A stretch of 5,415 nucleotides of DNA from positions 1 to 5,415 of the forward strand of contig WTKG01000141.1 of the NCBI GenBank assembly GCA_011524475.1, in the 5' to 3' direction. The DNA is from Demequinaceae bacterium. Its GTDB lineage: Bacteria > Actinomycetota > Actinomycetes > Actinomycetales > Demequinaceae. The notes under the pieces are model-generated. The model saw only the letters and a program-made list of their open reading frames with translations, made no database searches and had not been told where the DNA came from. Shown piece after piece: positions 1-5,415 of this stretch (position 1 is its first letter; every line of letters begins with the position of its first letter). The translations under genes were made by a program, and so were the position numbers.

Positions 1-1
1 C

Positions 2-421
2 ATCTATTGGGAAGCCTACGAGCCGTTCACGTTTCTGGCGCAAGCCGCTGCCGTGACCGAGAACCTGAAGGTCGGGACCGGCATCTGCCTGGTCCCGGAG
101 CACCATCCGATCGCACTCGCCAAGCGTGTCGCGTCGCTCGATTCCCTGTCCGGCGGCCGCTTCCTGTTCGGCATCGGCGCAGGCTGGAACGCCGAGGAGC
201 TCGAAAATCACGGCGTCCGTTTCGAGGACCGCTGGAAGGTGACCCGCGAGCATGTGCTCGCGATGAAGGCCTGCTGGACCGAGAAGGACGCCGAGTTCCA
301 CGGCGAGTTCGTCGACTTCGATCCGGTCTGGGTCGAGCCGAAGCCGGTGAGCCAACCGCACCCACCGGTGTTGATCGGGGCGCAATCGAAGTGGGCCATC
401 GAGCGCATCGTCGAGTACGCC
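2..421 (+). CDS. LLM-class F420-dependent oxidoreductase, internal fragment (both ends missing)
   Basis: An open frame enters from the left edge (first full codon at position 2) and encodes about 140 residues of a luciferase-like monooxygenase-fold enzyme. This family uses the deazaflavin F420 (or FMN) for hydride transfer in the cytoplasm; the substrate cannot be told from this piece. The segment [18 protein letters not shown] (about 150-203) is the family's typical core strand and loop, followed by the helix with [16 protein letters not shown] and the PHPPVLIGA strand (about 358-381). The frame then reads ERIVEYA, where family members normally continue into a DGW(M)P-like segment; here it switches to unrelated protein. 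The N-terminus lies outside the window and the C-terminal third is missing. The GTG at 53 is in frame but lies inside the domain, so it is not a real start. G+C is clearly higher than in the genes from 600 onward, which suggests another source organism. The family call is firm; the exact subfamily is not. Confidence 0.8.
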
Positions 422-424
422 AAC
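407..424. other. Chimeric junction 1: oxidoreductase to MotA, in frame
   Basis: Residues up to IVEYA fit the oxidoreductase and residues from about VEYA onward fit MotA, so the join lies in a stretch plausible for both proteins. The frame stays open across it. The join is inferred from the protein-family switch; the bases carry no insertion-sequence end or target duplication. Confidence 0.65.
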
Positions 425-583
425 CTCGCTCGGAAGGAGGGCCTGCTCGCCCTCGAGGCCAAGCTCGAGGAGGTGAACGACGAGTTCTTCGCCAAGGGCA
501 TCCAGCTCGTCATCGACGGCTTCGGTGCCGACACCGTCCGCGACATCATGGAGCTCGAGGCCGACTGGCAGCGCCAGCGCCAC
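410..583 (+). CDS. MotA-like flagellar stator fragment (cytoplasmic domain only)
   Basis: In frame with the preceding oxidoreductase piece come about 58 residues that resemble the cytoplasmic loop of MotA, the proton-channel stator subunit that pushes on FliG in the flagellar motor. The stretch [10 protein letters not shown] (about 428-457) matches the MotA signature. Its Arg (431-433) and Glu (455-457) are eight residues apart, as are Arg90 and Glu98 of E. coli MotA, which contact FliG. It is followed by [14 protein letters not shown] and [16 protein letters not shown], in the usual MotA order. The upstream membrane helices and the downstream TM3/TM4 are absent, so this cannot be a working stator. 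Nothing else flagellar is present, and Mycobacteriales lack flagella. The family call comes from motif recall; another MotA/TolQ/ExbB-superfamily member is the alternative. The exact left border is uncertain within about 407-424. Confidence 0.62.
578..583. other. Chimeric junction 2: MotA meets ftsH with a six-base match
   Basis: The six bases cgccac read as Arg-His, the end of the MotA-like RQRH on the plus strand. On the minus strand they read as Val-Ala, the end of the FtsH stretch TLLARAVA. Left of this point the minus-strand frame continues as LALPVGLE, where FtsH would have GEAGVPF. Right of it the plus-strand MotA frame becomes nonsense. The switch in both families at the same six bases marks a join through microhomology. 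Confidence 0.75.
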
Positions 584-1228
584 GGCACGGGCAAGAAGAG
601 TTTTTCCGGTTCCCGGAGGGCCATACAACAACACGCCCTTAGGGATCTTGGCGCCTACATCTTGGAACTTCTTGGGGCTTTCCAAAAACTCTTCAATCTC
701 ACCCAACTCCTCAACGGCCTCGTCGGCGCCAGCAACGTCGTCAAAAGTCACTGTGGGGGTATCAGGGGTGACCATTTGAGCGCGCGAGCGCCCAAACTGC
801 ATAATGCGCCCACCGCCACCTTGAGCGTTCGCAATGAGGAACCAGAACAACACCAGCAACAGCAGCAGCGGCAAGAACGTAAACAGCAGGGTGGTCCACG
901 GGTTGGACTGCGGCACTTCCACCGTCCAGCCGAGGGACGGATCCGCAGTCTCTACCGCGGCTATAACGTCAGCCCCCTGGGGCTCAAGATAAAAGAACCG
1001 GATTCGTTGACCGTATTCTTCGTGCTCTTCCAGCAACGTCACGTCCACCCGCTGATCGTGGTCTACCACTTTGACCTGCTCCACTTTCACTGTGGCAATC
1101 AAGTCAAGGCCAGTAGAGGTATCCACTTCGCGAGTGCCGTCTCCGGTAAGTGACTGCACGATAAACAACACCACAGTCACCACGAGGGCAATGGGCAAAA
1201 GGCGACGGAACACAAAGCGACGGTTCAT
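578..1228 (-). CDS. ftsH: ATP-dependent zinc metalloprotease FtsH, N-terminal 217 residues only
   Basis: FtsH is a hexameric inner-membrane AAA+ protease that unfolds and degrades membrane and short-lived cytosolic proteins. The visible part has a membrane segment at residues about 10-27, an extracytoplasmic domain to about 110, a second very Leu-rich membrane segment at about 112-134, a GGGG linker, and the start of the AAA domain ([15 protein letters not shown], 161-175). The Walker A motif GPPGTGKT is at 203-210, followed by LLARAVA. Walker B, the SRH region and the HEXXH zinc site are lost because the sequence changes to foreign DNA at 578-583. The ATG at 1226-1228 gives the mycobacterial-like start MNRR, and the N-terminal membrane segment follows directly. 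No strong ribosome binding site is visible; a weak GTAGG lies about 11 bases upstream. It is the last visible gene of the dacB-tilS-hpt run, 49 bp after hpt. The truncation is probably an artefact of the contig, not a real mutation. Confidence 0.93.
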
Positions 1229-1277
1229 GATGACAAGAGCCTACGGGAGTCCAGCGGCTTACGAGGGCGCTTTCGCG

Positions 1278-1844
1278 CTAGGCGAGCGTAGCGCTGTCGG
1301 AATATACGTGCGGCGCCAGCACCCCCACATAGGGCAAAGTGCGATATCTCTCGGCGTAGTCGAGTCCATACCCCACCACAAATTTGTCAGGAATTTCGAT
1401 ACCGACGTACTTCACGTCCACCGTGACTTTCGCCGCTGCTGGTTTACGCAATAAGGTCGCGACTTCCACCGAAGCGGCCCCTCGAGAGCGAAGATTTTTG
1501 AGTAGCCACGACAACGTAATCCCAGAATCAATGATGTCCTCCACCACCAGCACGTGACGTCCAGCAAGATCAGTGTCAAGATCCTTAAGGATGCGCACCA
1601 CCCCAGAGGACTTGGTGCCAGACCCGTAAGAGGACACAGCCATCCAATCCATCTGCGTGTGGGTACCAAGTCGCCGAGAAAGATCAGCCATCACCATGAC
1701 GGCGCCTTTGAGGACGCCCACTAATAGAAGATCTGTGCCGTCGTAGTCCTCACGCACCTGCGCGGAGATCCTCTCCAGCGCTTCCGCGATGTCCTCTTCC
1801 GTTGCCACCACGTCCACAATGTCAGGGTGCAGGTCTGCGTTCAC
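1278..1844 (-). CDS. hpt: Hypoxanthine phosphoribosyltransferase
   Basis: This complete gene (188 residues) encodes the purine salvage enzyme that joins hypoxanthine or guanine to PRPP, giving IMP or GMP plus pyrophosphate, in the cytoplasm. The PRPP-binding signature VLVVEDIIDSGIT is at residues 98-110 with the adjacent Glu-Asp pair. LKG (45-47) is the pyrophosphate-contacting loop, SSYGSGTKSSG (71-81) is the mobile loop over the active site, and PDKFVVGYGLDYAERYR is the base-binding C-terminal block. The length is normal for the type I enzyme. The start is GTG at 1842-1844, overlapping the tilS stop as GTGA, with a GGAAGG ribosome binding site nine bases upstream; the stop is TAG. The overlap with tilS points to translational coupling. 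tilS next to hpt, followed by ftsH, is a common bacterial arrangement. Confidence 0.96.
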   Translation of the reverse strand: MNADLHPDIVDVVATEEDIAEALERISAQVREDYDGTDLLLVGVLKGAVMVMADLSRRLGTHTQMDWMAVSSYGSGTKSSGVVRILKDLDTDLAGRHVLVVEDIIDSGITLSWLLKNLRSRGAASVEVATLLRKPAAAKVTVDVKYVGIEIPDKFVVGYGLDYAERYRTLPYVGVLAPHVYSDSATLA

Positions 1845-2854
1845 GTAATTTCGCCTTCCGGGGTAGGGGGACGGACATCTACAATCAGCCTGCCATATTC
1901 ACGCCGCGCCTCGTAGCCCCCGGGCAGAGACACGGCGCCTTGGCCGCGATATTGGGTCACCAGTGCGTCCATGGACTGCACATGAGCAGACGTCACTGGC
2001 CCTGCCCCCCGACTCTCCGCAACCAGCTTGAGCATGCGACTACGAATCGCATCCGGCAACTGAGACAGCATGTCGATCGACCATTGGCCCGATGAATCGG
2101 GGCTGCCTTCTGCGCGTGCGATTTGGGCACGTGCCTGCCGGTCTAATTCGTCTGCATCTGCCTGGAGCAGTGAGGCCGATCGCGCCAGGCCTGGAACCAC
2201 ACCAGGCCCCAAGACTTCCGCCAAAGCAGGCATCACCACACCACGTACCTCTGCGCGTCGAGAACCATTCCCTGGCTCGTTCATAGGGTCATGCCAGGGG
2301 GTGAGCCGCAATGCTTCACAGGCCGCCACAGTGTCACTTCTGCGCACGCTCAAGAACGGACGAATAATGTTCCCTCGCCGCACGGGAATCCCCGACAACG
2401 CGCGTGCACCGGAACCACGCGCTAGCGCAAGCAGGACCGTCTCCGCTTGATCATCCATGGTGTGGCCGGTGAGTACATACGCTTGGCGGTCACCTTCGTC
2501 ATCAAGAATCTGCCCGATCGCCTCGTACCTCGCAATACGCGCCGCGGCCTCCAGACCGCCCTCGGTGCCTACCCGAACCTTTTTCTTGCGGACAGCGGCC
2601 ATGCCTGCAAGATGTGCCTGTTCAACCGCCCTATTCGCGATATCTGCGCTATCGGGATGTAGGCCGTGATCAACCACAATGGCGCCGTGACGAAAACCTG
2701 CTTTCTTCGCCACAAAAGCAGTTGCTGCCGCAAGCGCTAAAGAATCAGGTCCGCCGCTACACGCCACCCACAAGCGAATACCAGGGTCCATTCCTTCGAC
2801 AGCGTCTGCGACCGCATTTCTGGTGGCCGCCACTGCTGGATGAGGCCCCGTCAT
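1841..2854 (-). CDS. tilS: tRNA(Ile)-lysidine synthetase
   Basis: TilS modifies C34 of the CAU-anticodon tRNA-Ile to lysidine with ATP and lysine, so that the tRNA reads AUA and is charged with isoleucine; the family is generally essential. The 337-residue product has the N-type ATP-pyrophosphatase P-loop SGGPDS at residues 33-38, VDHGLHPDS at 61-69, the lysidine-synthetase motif GHTMDDQAET at 130-139, and IRPFL near 164-168. The block WHDPMNEP (187-194) comes next, then an Arg-rich stretch before VMPAL. The length fits the shorter actinobacterial form that lacks the large C-terminal domain of E. coli TilS. The ATG start at 2852-2854 has AAAGGG six bases upstream and lies 21 bp after the dacB stop. 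Its TGA stop overlaps the hpt GTG. Confidence 0.95.
   Translation of the reverse strand: MTGPHPAVAATRNAVADAVEGMDPGIRLWVACSGGPDSLALAAATAFVAKKAGFRHGAIVVDHGLHPDSADIANRAVEQAHLAGMAAVRKKKVRVGTEGGLEAAARIARYEAIGQILDDEGDRQAYVLTGHTMDDQAETVLLALARGSGARALSGIPVRRGNIIRPFLSVRRSDTVAACEALRLTPWHDPMNEPGNGSRRAEVRGVVMPALAEVLGPGVVPGLARSASLLQADADELDRQARAQIARAEGSPDSSGQWSIDMLSQLPDAIRSRMLKLVAESRGAGPVTSAHVQSMDALVTQYRGQGAVSLPGGYEARREYGRLIVDVRPPTPEGEIT
1854..1859 (-). promoter_or_regulatory. Ribosome binding site of hpt, inside the end of tilS
   Basis: On the minus strand this reads GGAAGG, nine bases before the hpt GTG. It supports the GTG start that overlaps the tilS stop codon by four bases. Confidence 0.65.
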
Positions 2855-2860
2855 CGCCCA

Positions 2861-2866
2861 CCCTTT
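2861..2866 (-). promoter_or_regulatory. Ribosome binding site of tilS
   Basis: The minus strand reads AAAGGG, six bases before the tilS ATG, in the 21-bp gap after dacB. It fixes the tilS start and favours readthrough transcription from dacB, since no promoter fits in this gap. Confidence 0.65.
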
Positions 2867-2875
2867 CTCATGCGT

Positions 2876-4297
2876 CTACCTACACCCGCATGCGGCAAGG
2901 GCACGTACAAACTCATCAATTGCCGCGCGAGGAGCGTCCTGTCCATATGGCATCTTGTCAGCAAGAACGGCAAACGCAAGCCATCTTCCGTCCGCCGTCA
3001 CAACAGTGCCGGACAAACTGGTTACTCCGATAAGCGAACCAGTCTTCGCCCGGACTACTCCTGCTGCCTGACCTTGGAGACGATCATCGAGGGTGCCGTG
3101 CAGCCCAGACACGGGAGCACGTCGCACCGCATCGTCAAGTACAGGGTCCTGAGCCGCACGCACCAACAGGTCCGTGACCGCCACAGGAGTCAACTGGTTT
3201 CCCCGGGAAAACCCAGAACCGTCCTCCACCACGACACCCTTTACCGTGACACCAAGATCCACAAGCACCTCGCGTGCGACCTCTGCTCCCGCTGCCGTGG
3301 ATCCGGATTCTCCTGCCGCGCGAGCCACATCCATGAGGAGAACCTCTGCAACAGTGTTGTCGGAGTAGTGCATCATGTGCGCGACCACGTCTCGCAGCGG
3401 GGCCGACTCCACAGTCGCGATGACGACAGCATCGTCATCAGCAGCCCCTCTACCTCGCACCGACACTGAGATACCTTGGTCCGCTAGCAATGCGGCAAAT
3501 ACCTCTAATGCATGAAGGCTCGGATCGTCCCAGCGTGGGGCATACAACTCGTTGTTCTTTTTCCCGAGGTTCACTGCTATTCCTGTGGCGGGGGCAGCGT
3601 AGCCTCGTGACACAGTACTTGCTGGCCACCCACGTCCAATCGACGGGCCTACGAAAGAAGAGTCATCCACCCGCACCTCCACGCGATCAATACTGCGTGC
3701 ATGCAGCTGTTCGGCGGTGGCATCCGCTACATCTGCGAGGCCGGCAAAACCATTCGGTTCGGTGCTGACATCACCATGGCCATAGGCACCGGCAAGCATG
3801 ACGTCACCACCTGCCACCAGTGACACGCGTGCAACCTGGCTTTCGCGTGGCTCACTCAGTAGTGCTTGCGTCTCGAGGCGGTAGTCACCCCCGCGCAACG
3901 TAAGTGCCGCTATGGCCGTCACCCATTTTTGACCAGACGCGGGAATCTGGGGATCGTCTGCACGCACAGCGGCGAGCACTTCTCCAGTAGCGATATCTAC
4001 TACAGAAATTCCTGTAGAAACACCCGTACGGGAATCACGTTGAAGTTCTTCTGCAAGTGCTTGCACCTGGGAAGCGGAAGGCAACGGGGCATCTGTGTCG
4101 AGCACGAGAGGAACTTCTTGTGCGGCCGCGCCTAGGGGGATAGCAACCTCAGGGTAATCAGCCTGGACAGGAGCAGGCGCTTCCACCGTCAACACTCCTG
4201 GAACAACATCGGCAACATCCAGACCTATGTACCCCACCCACACCACACTCATCACTACCACTGCAGTGATCTTCGTGCGTAGAGGGCTCCAGTCCAC
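2876..4297 (-). CDS. dacB: D-alanyl-D-alanine carboxypeptidase/endopeptidase, PBP4 type (peptidase S13)
   Basis: This penicillin-binding protein removes the terminal D-Ala of peptidoglycan stem peptides or cuts cross-links, outside the cytoplasmic membrane. With the GTG start at 4295-4297 it has 473 residues: a short charged N-terminus (Arg7, Lys9), then one hydrophobic segment at about 10-26 (signal anchor or signal peptide), a Pro/Ala-rich spacer, and the S13 domain. All three active-site motifs are present: SGQK (Ser121, Lys124) within PASGQK, SDN (312-314) within HYSDNTVAE, and KTG (418-420) within RAKTGSL. LVAGGDVML (about 160-168) is the S13-type GGD segment. The frame stays open upstream to an ATG at 4384, but that would overlap ppa by 47 bases and precede the membrane segment with an unlikely 29-residue extension. 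No ribosome binding site precedes the GTG, but a -10-like element sits at the right distance for a leaderless message. It heads the dacB-tilS-hpt-ftsH run. Confidence 0.93.
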   Translation of the reverse strand: MDWSPLRTKITAVVVMSVVWVGYIGLDVADVVPGVLTVEAPAPVQADYPEVAIPLGAAAQEVPLVLDTDAPLPSASQVQALAEELQRDSRTGVSTGISVVDIATGEVLAAVRADDPQIPASGQKWVTAIAALTLRGGDYRLETQALLSEPRESQVARVSLVAGGDVMLAGAYGHGDVSTEPNGFAGLADVADATAEQLHARSIDRVEVRVDDSSFVGPSIGRGWPASTVSRGYAAPATGIAVNLGKKNNELYAPRWDDPSLHALEVFAALLADQGISVSVRGRGAADDDAVVIATVESAPLRDVVAHMMHYSDNTVAEVLLMDVARAAGESGSTAAGAEVAREVLVDLGVTVKGVVVEDGSGFSRGNQLTPVAVTDLLVRAAQDPVLDDAVRRAPVSGLHGTLDDRLQGQAAGVVRAKTGSLIGVTSLSGTVVTADGRWLAFAVLADKMPYGQDAPRAAIDEFVRALAACGCR

Positions 4298-4303
4298 TCC
4301 GTC

Positions 4304-4309
4304 ACAGTA
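4304..4309 (-). promoter_or_regulatory. Candidate -10 element for dacB (leaderless transcript)
   Basis: On the minus strand this reads TACTGT, fitting the actinobacterial TANNNT -10 pattern. Six bases (4298-4303) separate it from the G of the dacB GTG, which would therefore be the transcription start. That explains the missing ribosome binding site. No convincing -35 box is seen at 16-18 bases upstream. Confidence 0.45.
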
Positions 4310-4310
4310 G

Positions 4311-4316
4311 TACCGT
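4311..4316 (+). promoter_or_regulatory. Candidate -10 element for ppa
   Basis: The plus strand reads TACCGT (TANNNT). The predicted start is an A near 4323, leaving a 15-base leader that contains the ppa ribosome binding site. No clear -35 box is visible. It lies next to the dacB -10 candidate on the other strand, so the two promoters would overlap. Confidence 0.35.
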
Positions 4317-4327
4317 GTGTGCAACAG

Positions 4328-4332
4328 AAAGG
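4328..4332 (+). promoter_or_regulatory. Ribosome binding site that decides the ppa start
   Basis: AAAGG lies five bases before the ATG at 4338. It supports that start over the in-frame GTG at 4317, which has no such site and would add seven residues that are not typical of the family. Confidence 0.65.
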
Positions 4333-4337
4333 TAGTG

Positions 4338-4859
4338 ATGGAGTTCGACGTCCTCATCGAAATCCCCAAGGGGAGCCGAAACAAGTACGAAGTAGATCAT
4401 AAGACCGGCCGTCTCATGCTTGACCGCATGCTATTCACCTCAACGCGTTATCCCGATGATTACGGCTACATCGAACGCACTCTTGGCCAAGATGGAGACC
4501 CCTTAGATGCTTTGGTGTTACTGAGCGAACCCACCTTCCCCGGATGCATCATCCGCTGCCGGGCGTTGGGAATGTTCCGTATGCGAGACGAATCCGGAGG
4601 CGATGACAAAGTGTTGTGTGTGCCGGCGGGCGACCCTCGTCTCACGTGGCGTAAAGAGCTGGAAGACGTCAGTGATTTTCACCGTCTCGAAATTCAACAC
4701 TTCTTCGAGGTATACAAAGACCTCGAACCAGGCAAGAGCGTCGAAGGCGCCCACTGGGTAGGACGCCTAGAGGCAGAAGCCGAAATAACGGCCAGTATGG
4801 AAAGAGCTCGCGGCACTCATTTTGAACACGCGCTTCACGAACTCCCCCGCCATTCGTAG
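4338..4859 (+). CDS. ppa: Inorganic pyrophosphatase, family I
   Basis: Ppa hydrolyses pyrophosphate to two phosphates with Mg2+ in the cytoplasm, pulling forward nucleic acid synthesis, aminoacylation and phosphoribosyl transfer. The 173-residue product shows the family order: [18 protein letters not shown] (8-25), LDR (28-30), YPDDYGYIE (38-46), the signature DGDPLDA (52-58) with its metal-binding aspartates, FPGC (67-70), [15 protein letters not shown] (87-101), and [13 protein letters not shown] (121-133) with the catalytic-site Tyr and Lys. It closely follows the mycobacterial form, including AEAEI near the end. A tail of roughly ten residues ([12 protein letters not shown]) makes it slightly longer than the usual 158-165. 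The gene is divergent from dacB, 40 bp away, and convergent with the NlpC/P60 gene. No intrinsic terminator with a T-run follows it on its own strand. Confidence 0.97.
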   Translation: MEFDVLIEIPKGSRNKYEVDHKTGRLMLDRMLFTSTRYPDDYGYIERTLGQDGDPLDALVLLSEPTFPGCIIRCRALGMFRMRDESGGDDKVLCVPAGDPRLTWRKELEDVSDFHRLEIQHFFEVYKDLEPGKSVEGAHWVGRLEAEAEITASMERARGTHFEHALHELPRHS

Positions 4860-4898
4860 AGTCTGCACCGTAGTTCGCCCCGTGGGCGCTAGGCACAT

Positions 4899-4937
4899 AA
4901 AAAGCCCCGCCCGGCGCTGAGGGAAGCCGGACGGGGC
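4899..4937 (-). terminator. Rho-independent terminator of the NlpC/P60 gene
   Basis: Arms at 4904-4915 and 4926-4937 form a 12-bp G+C-rich stem around a 10-base loop. On the minus strand the hairpin is followed directly by five T (4899-4903). In minus-strand RNA the one imperfect pair is a G-U wobble; in plus-strand RNA it would be a C-A mismatch with no T-run after it. The element therefore serves the minus-strand gene ending at 4957, 19 bases upstream. Together with a weak five-bp hairpin at 4876-4888 it is all that the 97-bp gap between the two convergent genes holds. Confidence 0.85.
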
Positions 4938-4956
4938 GGTCTAGAGGGGCCGCGCT

Positions 4957-5415
4957 CTAGGGGCGGCCGACGTACGGCATCATGTCCGCACGAGCTCGCG
5001 TGTTACGCCAGTCGCGGATGATGACGCCGTTACCAACACCTGCTCCTTCGACAGTTTTGTTATTTCCCACATAGACGGCAACGTGGTACATACGGCTTGG
5101 GTCAGCACCGTAACCCCAGAACAACATGTCACCTGGACGCAAATCGCTGTAACTCACATGGCTTACAGCAGGGTAGATGGTGCGCGAACTACGGGGAATG
5201 CTGAGCCCTGCATATCGCCAGGCGGCGTTAGCTAAACCTGAGCAATCCCACGCATCTGGGCCGTTGCCTCCCCAGACATATTTTTTACCAATTTGGGTCC
5301 TGGCAAAGTCAGCGGCAGCCTGACCCTGGCTAGCGGTTGACCGGGTGCGGTGTTTCCCGAAGGTCTGATCCGCTACCGGTTCCTGCGTAGTTGTGGGGGT
5401 TGCAGTGTTTGTCGT
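4957..5415 (-). CDS. NlpC/P60 family peptidoglycan endopeptidase, C-terminal part
   Basis: Only the last 152 residues are in the window; the start lies beyond the right edge. The visible part opens with a Thr-rich linker (TTNTATPTTT), then basic residues (KHRTRS), then a complete NlpC/P60 domain that cuts stem peptides of peptidoglycan, typically the D-Glu-mDAP bond, outside the membrane. The catalytic Cys is in WDCSG (codon 5242-5244) and the His in YHVAVYVG (codon 5083-5085). A Glu follows twelve residues after the His (TVEGAG), the same spacing as the Glu of the Cys-His-Glu triad in mycobacterial RipA. LRPGDMLFW is the typical middle strand. The protein ends 66 codons after LSIPRSSRTIYPAVSH, with no cell-wall-binding domain C-terminal to the catalytic domain. 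It is probably secreted, given the linker, but the signal peptide is not visible. It ends convergently with ppa and has its own terminator. The domain is certain; the specific Rip orthologue is not. Confidence 0.92.
   Translation of the reverse strand, partial: TTNTATPTTTQEPVADQTFGKHRTRSTASQGQAAADFARTQIGKKYVWGGNGPDAWDCSGLANAAWRYAGLSIPRSSRTIYPAVSHVSYSDLRPGDMLFWGYGADPSRMYHVAVYVGNNKTVEGAGVGNGVIIRDWRNTRARADMMPYVGRP

Noticed and set aside
53..1153. A 366-residue plus-strand open frame that could look like a novel fusion protein with a Gln-rich region
   Set aside because: It is two truncated foreign proteins followed by the antisense of ftsH. The Gln-rich stretch near 844-892 is the complement of the Leu-rich second membrane segment of FtsH.
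2840..3469. Long plus-strand open frames opposite dacB and tilS
   Set aside because: They show Arg/Ser/His-rich shadow composition with no recognisable motif, and the minus-strand genes there have complete active-site motifs.
4317..4337. GTG start for ppa at 4317
   Set aside because: The ATG at 4338 has AAAGG five bases upstream and begins at the family's usual N-terminus ([12 protein letters not shown]).
4298..4384. Upstream extension of dacB to an ATG at 4382-4384
   Set aside because: It would overlap ppa in antisense and put 29 unsupported residues before the membrane segment. The GTG at 4297 with a well-placed -10 element fits better.
4876..4888. Small hairpin after ppa as its own terminator
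   Set aside because: The stem is only five bp with a three-base loop and has no T-run after it, so it cannot be supported as an intrinsic terminator.
4957..5157. A short 66-residue gene starting at the GTG at 5157
   Set aside because: The same frame continues upstream without a stop to the window edge and contains the catalytic Cys of the NlpC/P60 domain, so this GTG is internal.
1..5415. CRISPR array, tRNA or rRNA gene, insertion sequence, riboswitch or prophage attachment site
   Set aside because: No regularly spaced repeats, tRNA-like cloverleaf, transposase motif or inverted-repeat ends were seen on either strand. The intergenic gaps are all under 100 bp and leave no room for these elements.

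Overview
The window looks like chromosomal DNA from an actinobacterium of the order Mycobacteriales (Corynebacterium/Dietzia/Lawsonella-like). The evidence is the gene order ftsH-hpt-tilS-dacB facing away from ppa, the mycobacterial-style FtsH N-terminus, and an NlpC/P60 enzyme resembling the Rip family. G+C is moderate (34 of 60 bases in one hand-counted line inside hpt). The genus cannot be fixed by eye.

Layout. Positions 578-4297 carry four minus-strand genes. In transcription order they are dacB (PBP4-type D-Ala-D-Ala carboxypeptidase), tilS (tRNA-Ile lysidine synthetase), hpt (hypoxanthine phosphoribosyltransferase) and the first 217 codons of ftsH (membrane AAA+ protease). Spacings are 21 bp, a 4-bp overlap and 49 bp, so they probably form one operon. 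A 40-bp gap separates the dacB start from the divergent ppa (family I inorganic pyrophosphatase, 4338-4859). Beyond ppa, a strong minus-strand terminator closes an NlpC/P60 peptidoglycan hydrolase that enters from the right edge (4957-5415).

The first ~580 bases do not belong with the rest. They are richer in G+C (40/60, 44/60 and 39/60 in three sampled lines) and consist of two unrelated truncated coding pieces. One is a luciferase-like F420-dependent oxidoreductase (2-~421). The other is a piece of a flagellar stator MotA cytoplasmic domain (~410-583), fused in frame to the first at a shared Val-Glu-Tyr-Ala stretch. The MotA piece then runs into ftsH, which is on the opposite strand and is cut just after its Walker A motif; the two share six bases at the join. 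A three-part join through short matches is best explained by an assembly or amplification chimera at the contig end. Mycobacteriales have no flagella, which supports this.

How the genes work together: the core genes are housekeeping. DacB and the NlpC/P60 protein trim peptidoglycan peptides outside the membrane. TilS, Hpt and Ppa serve tRNA decoding, purine salvage and pyrophosphate removal; Hpt releases pyrophosphate, which Ppa hydrolyses. FtsH does membrane protein quality control. I found no new biological system. The points most worth checking are the chimeric left end and a likely leaderless start for dacB inside a compact divergent promoter region.
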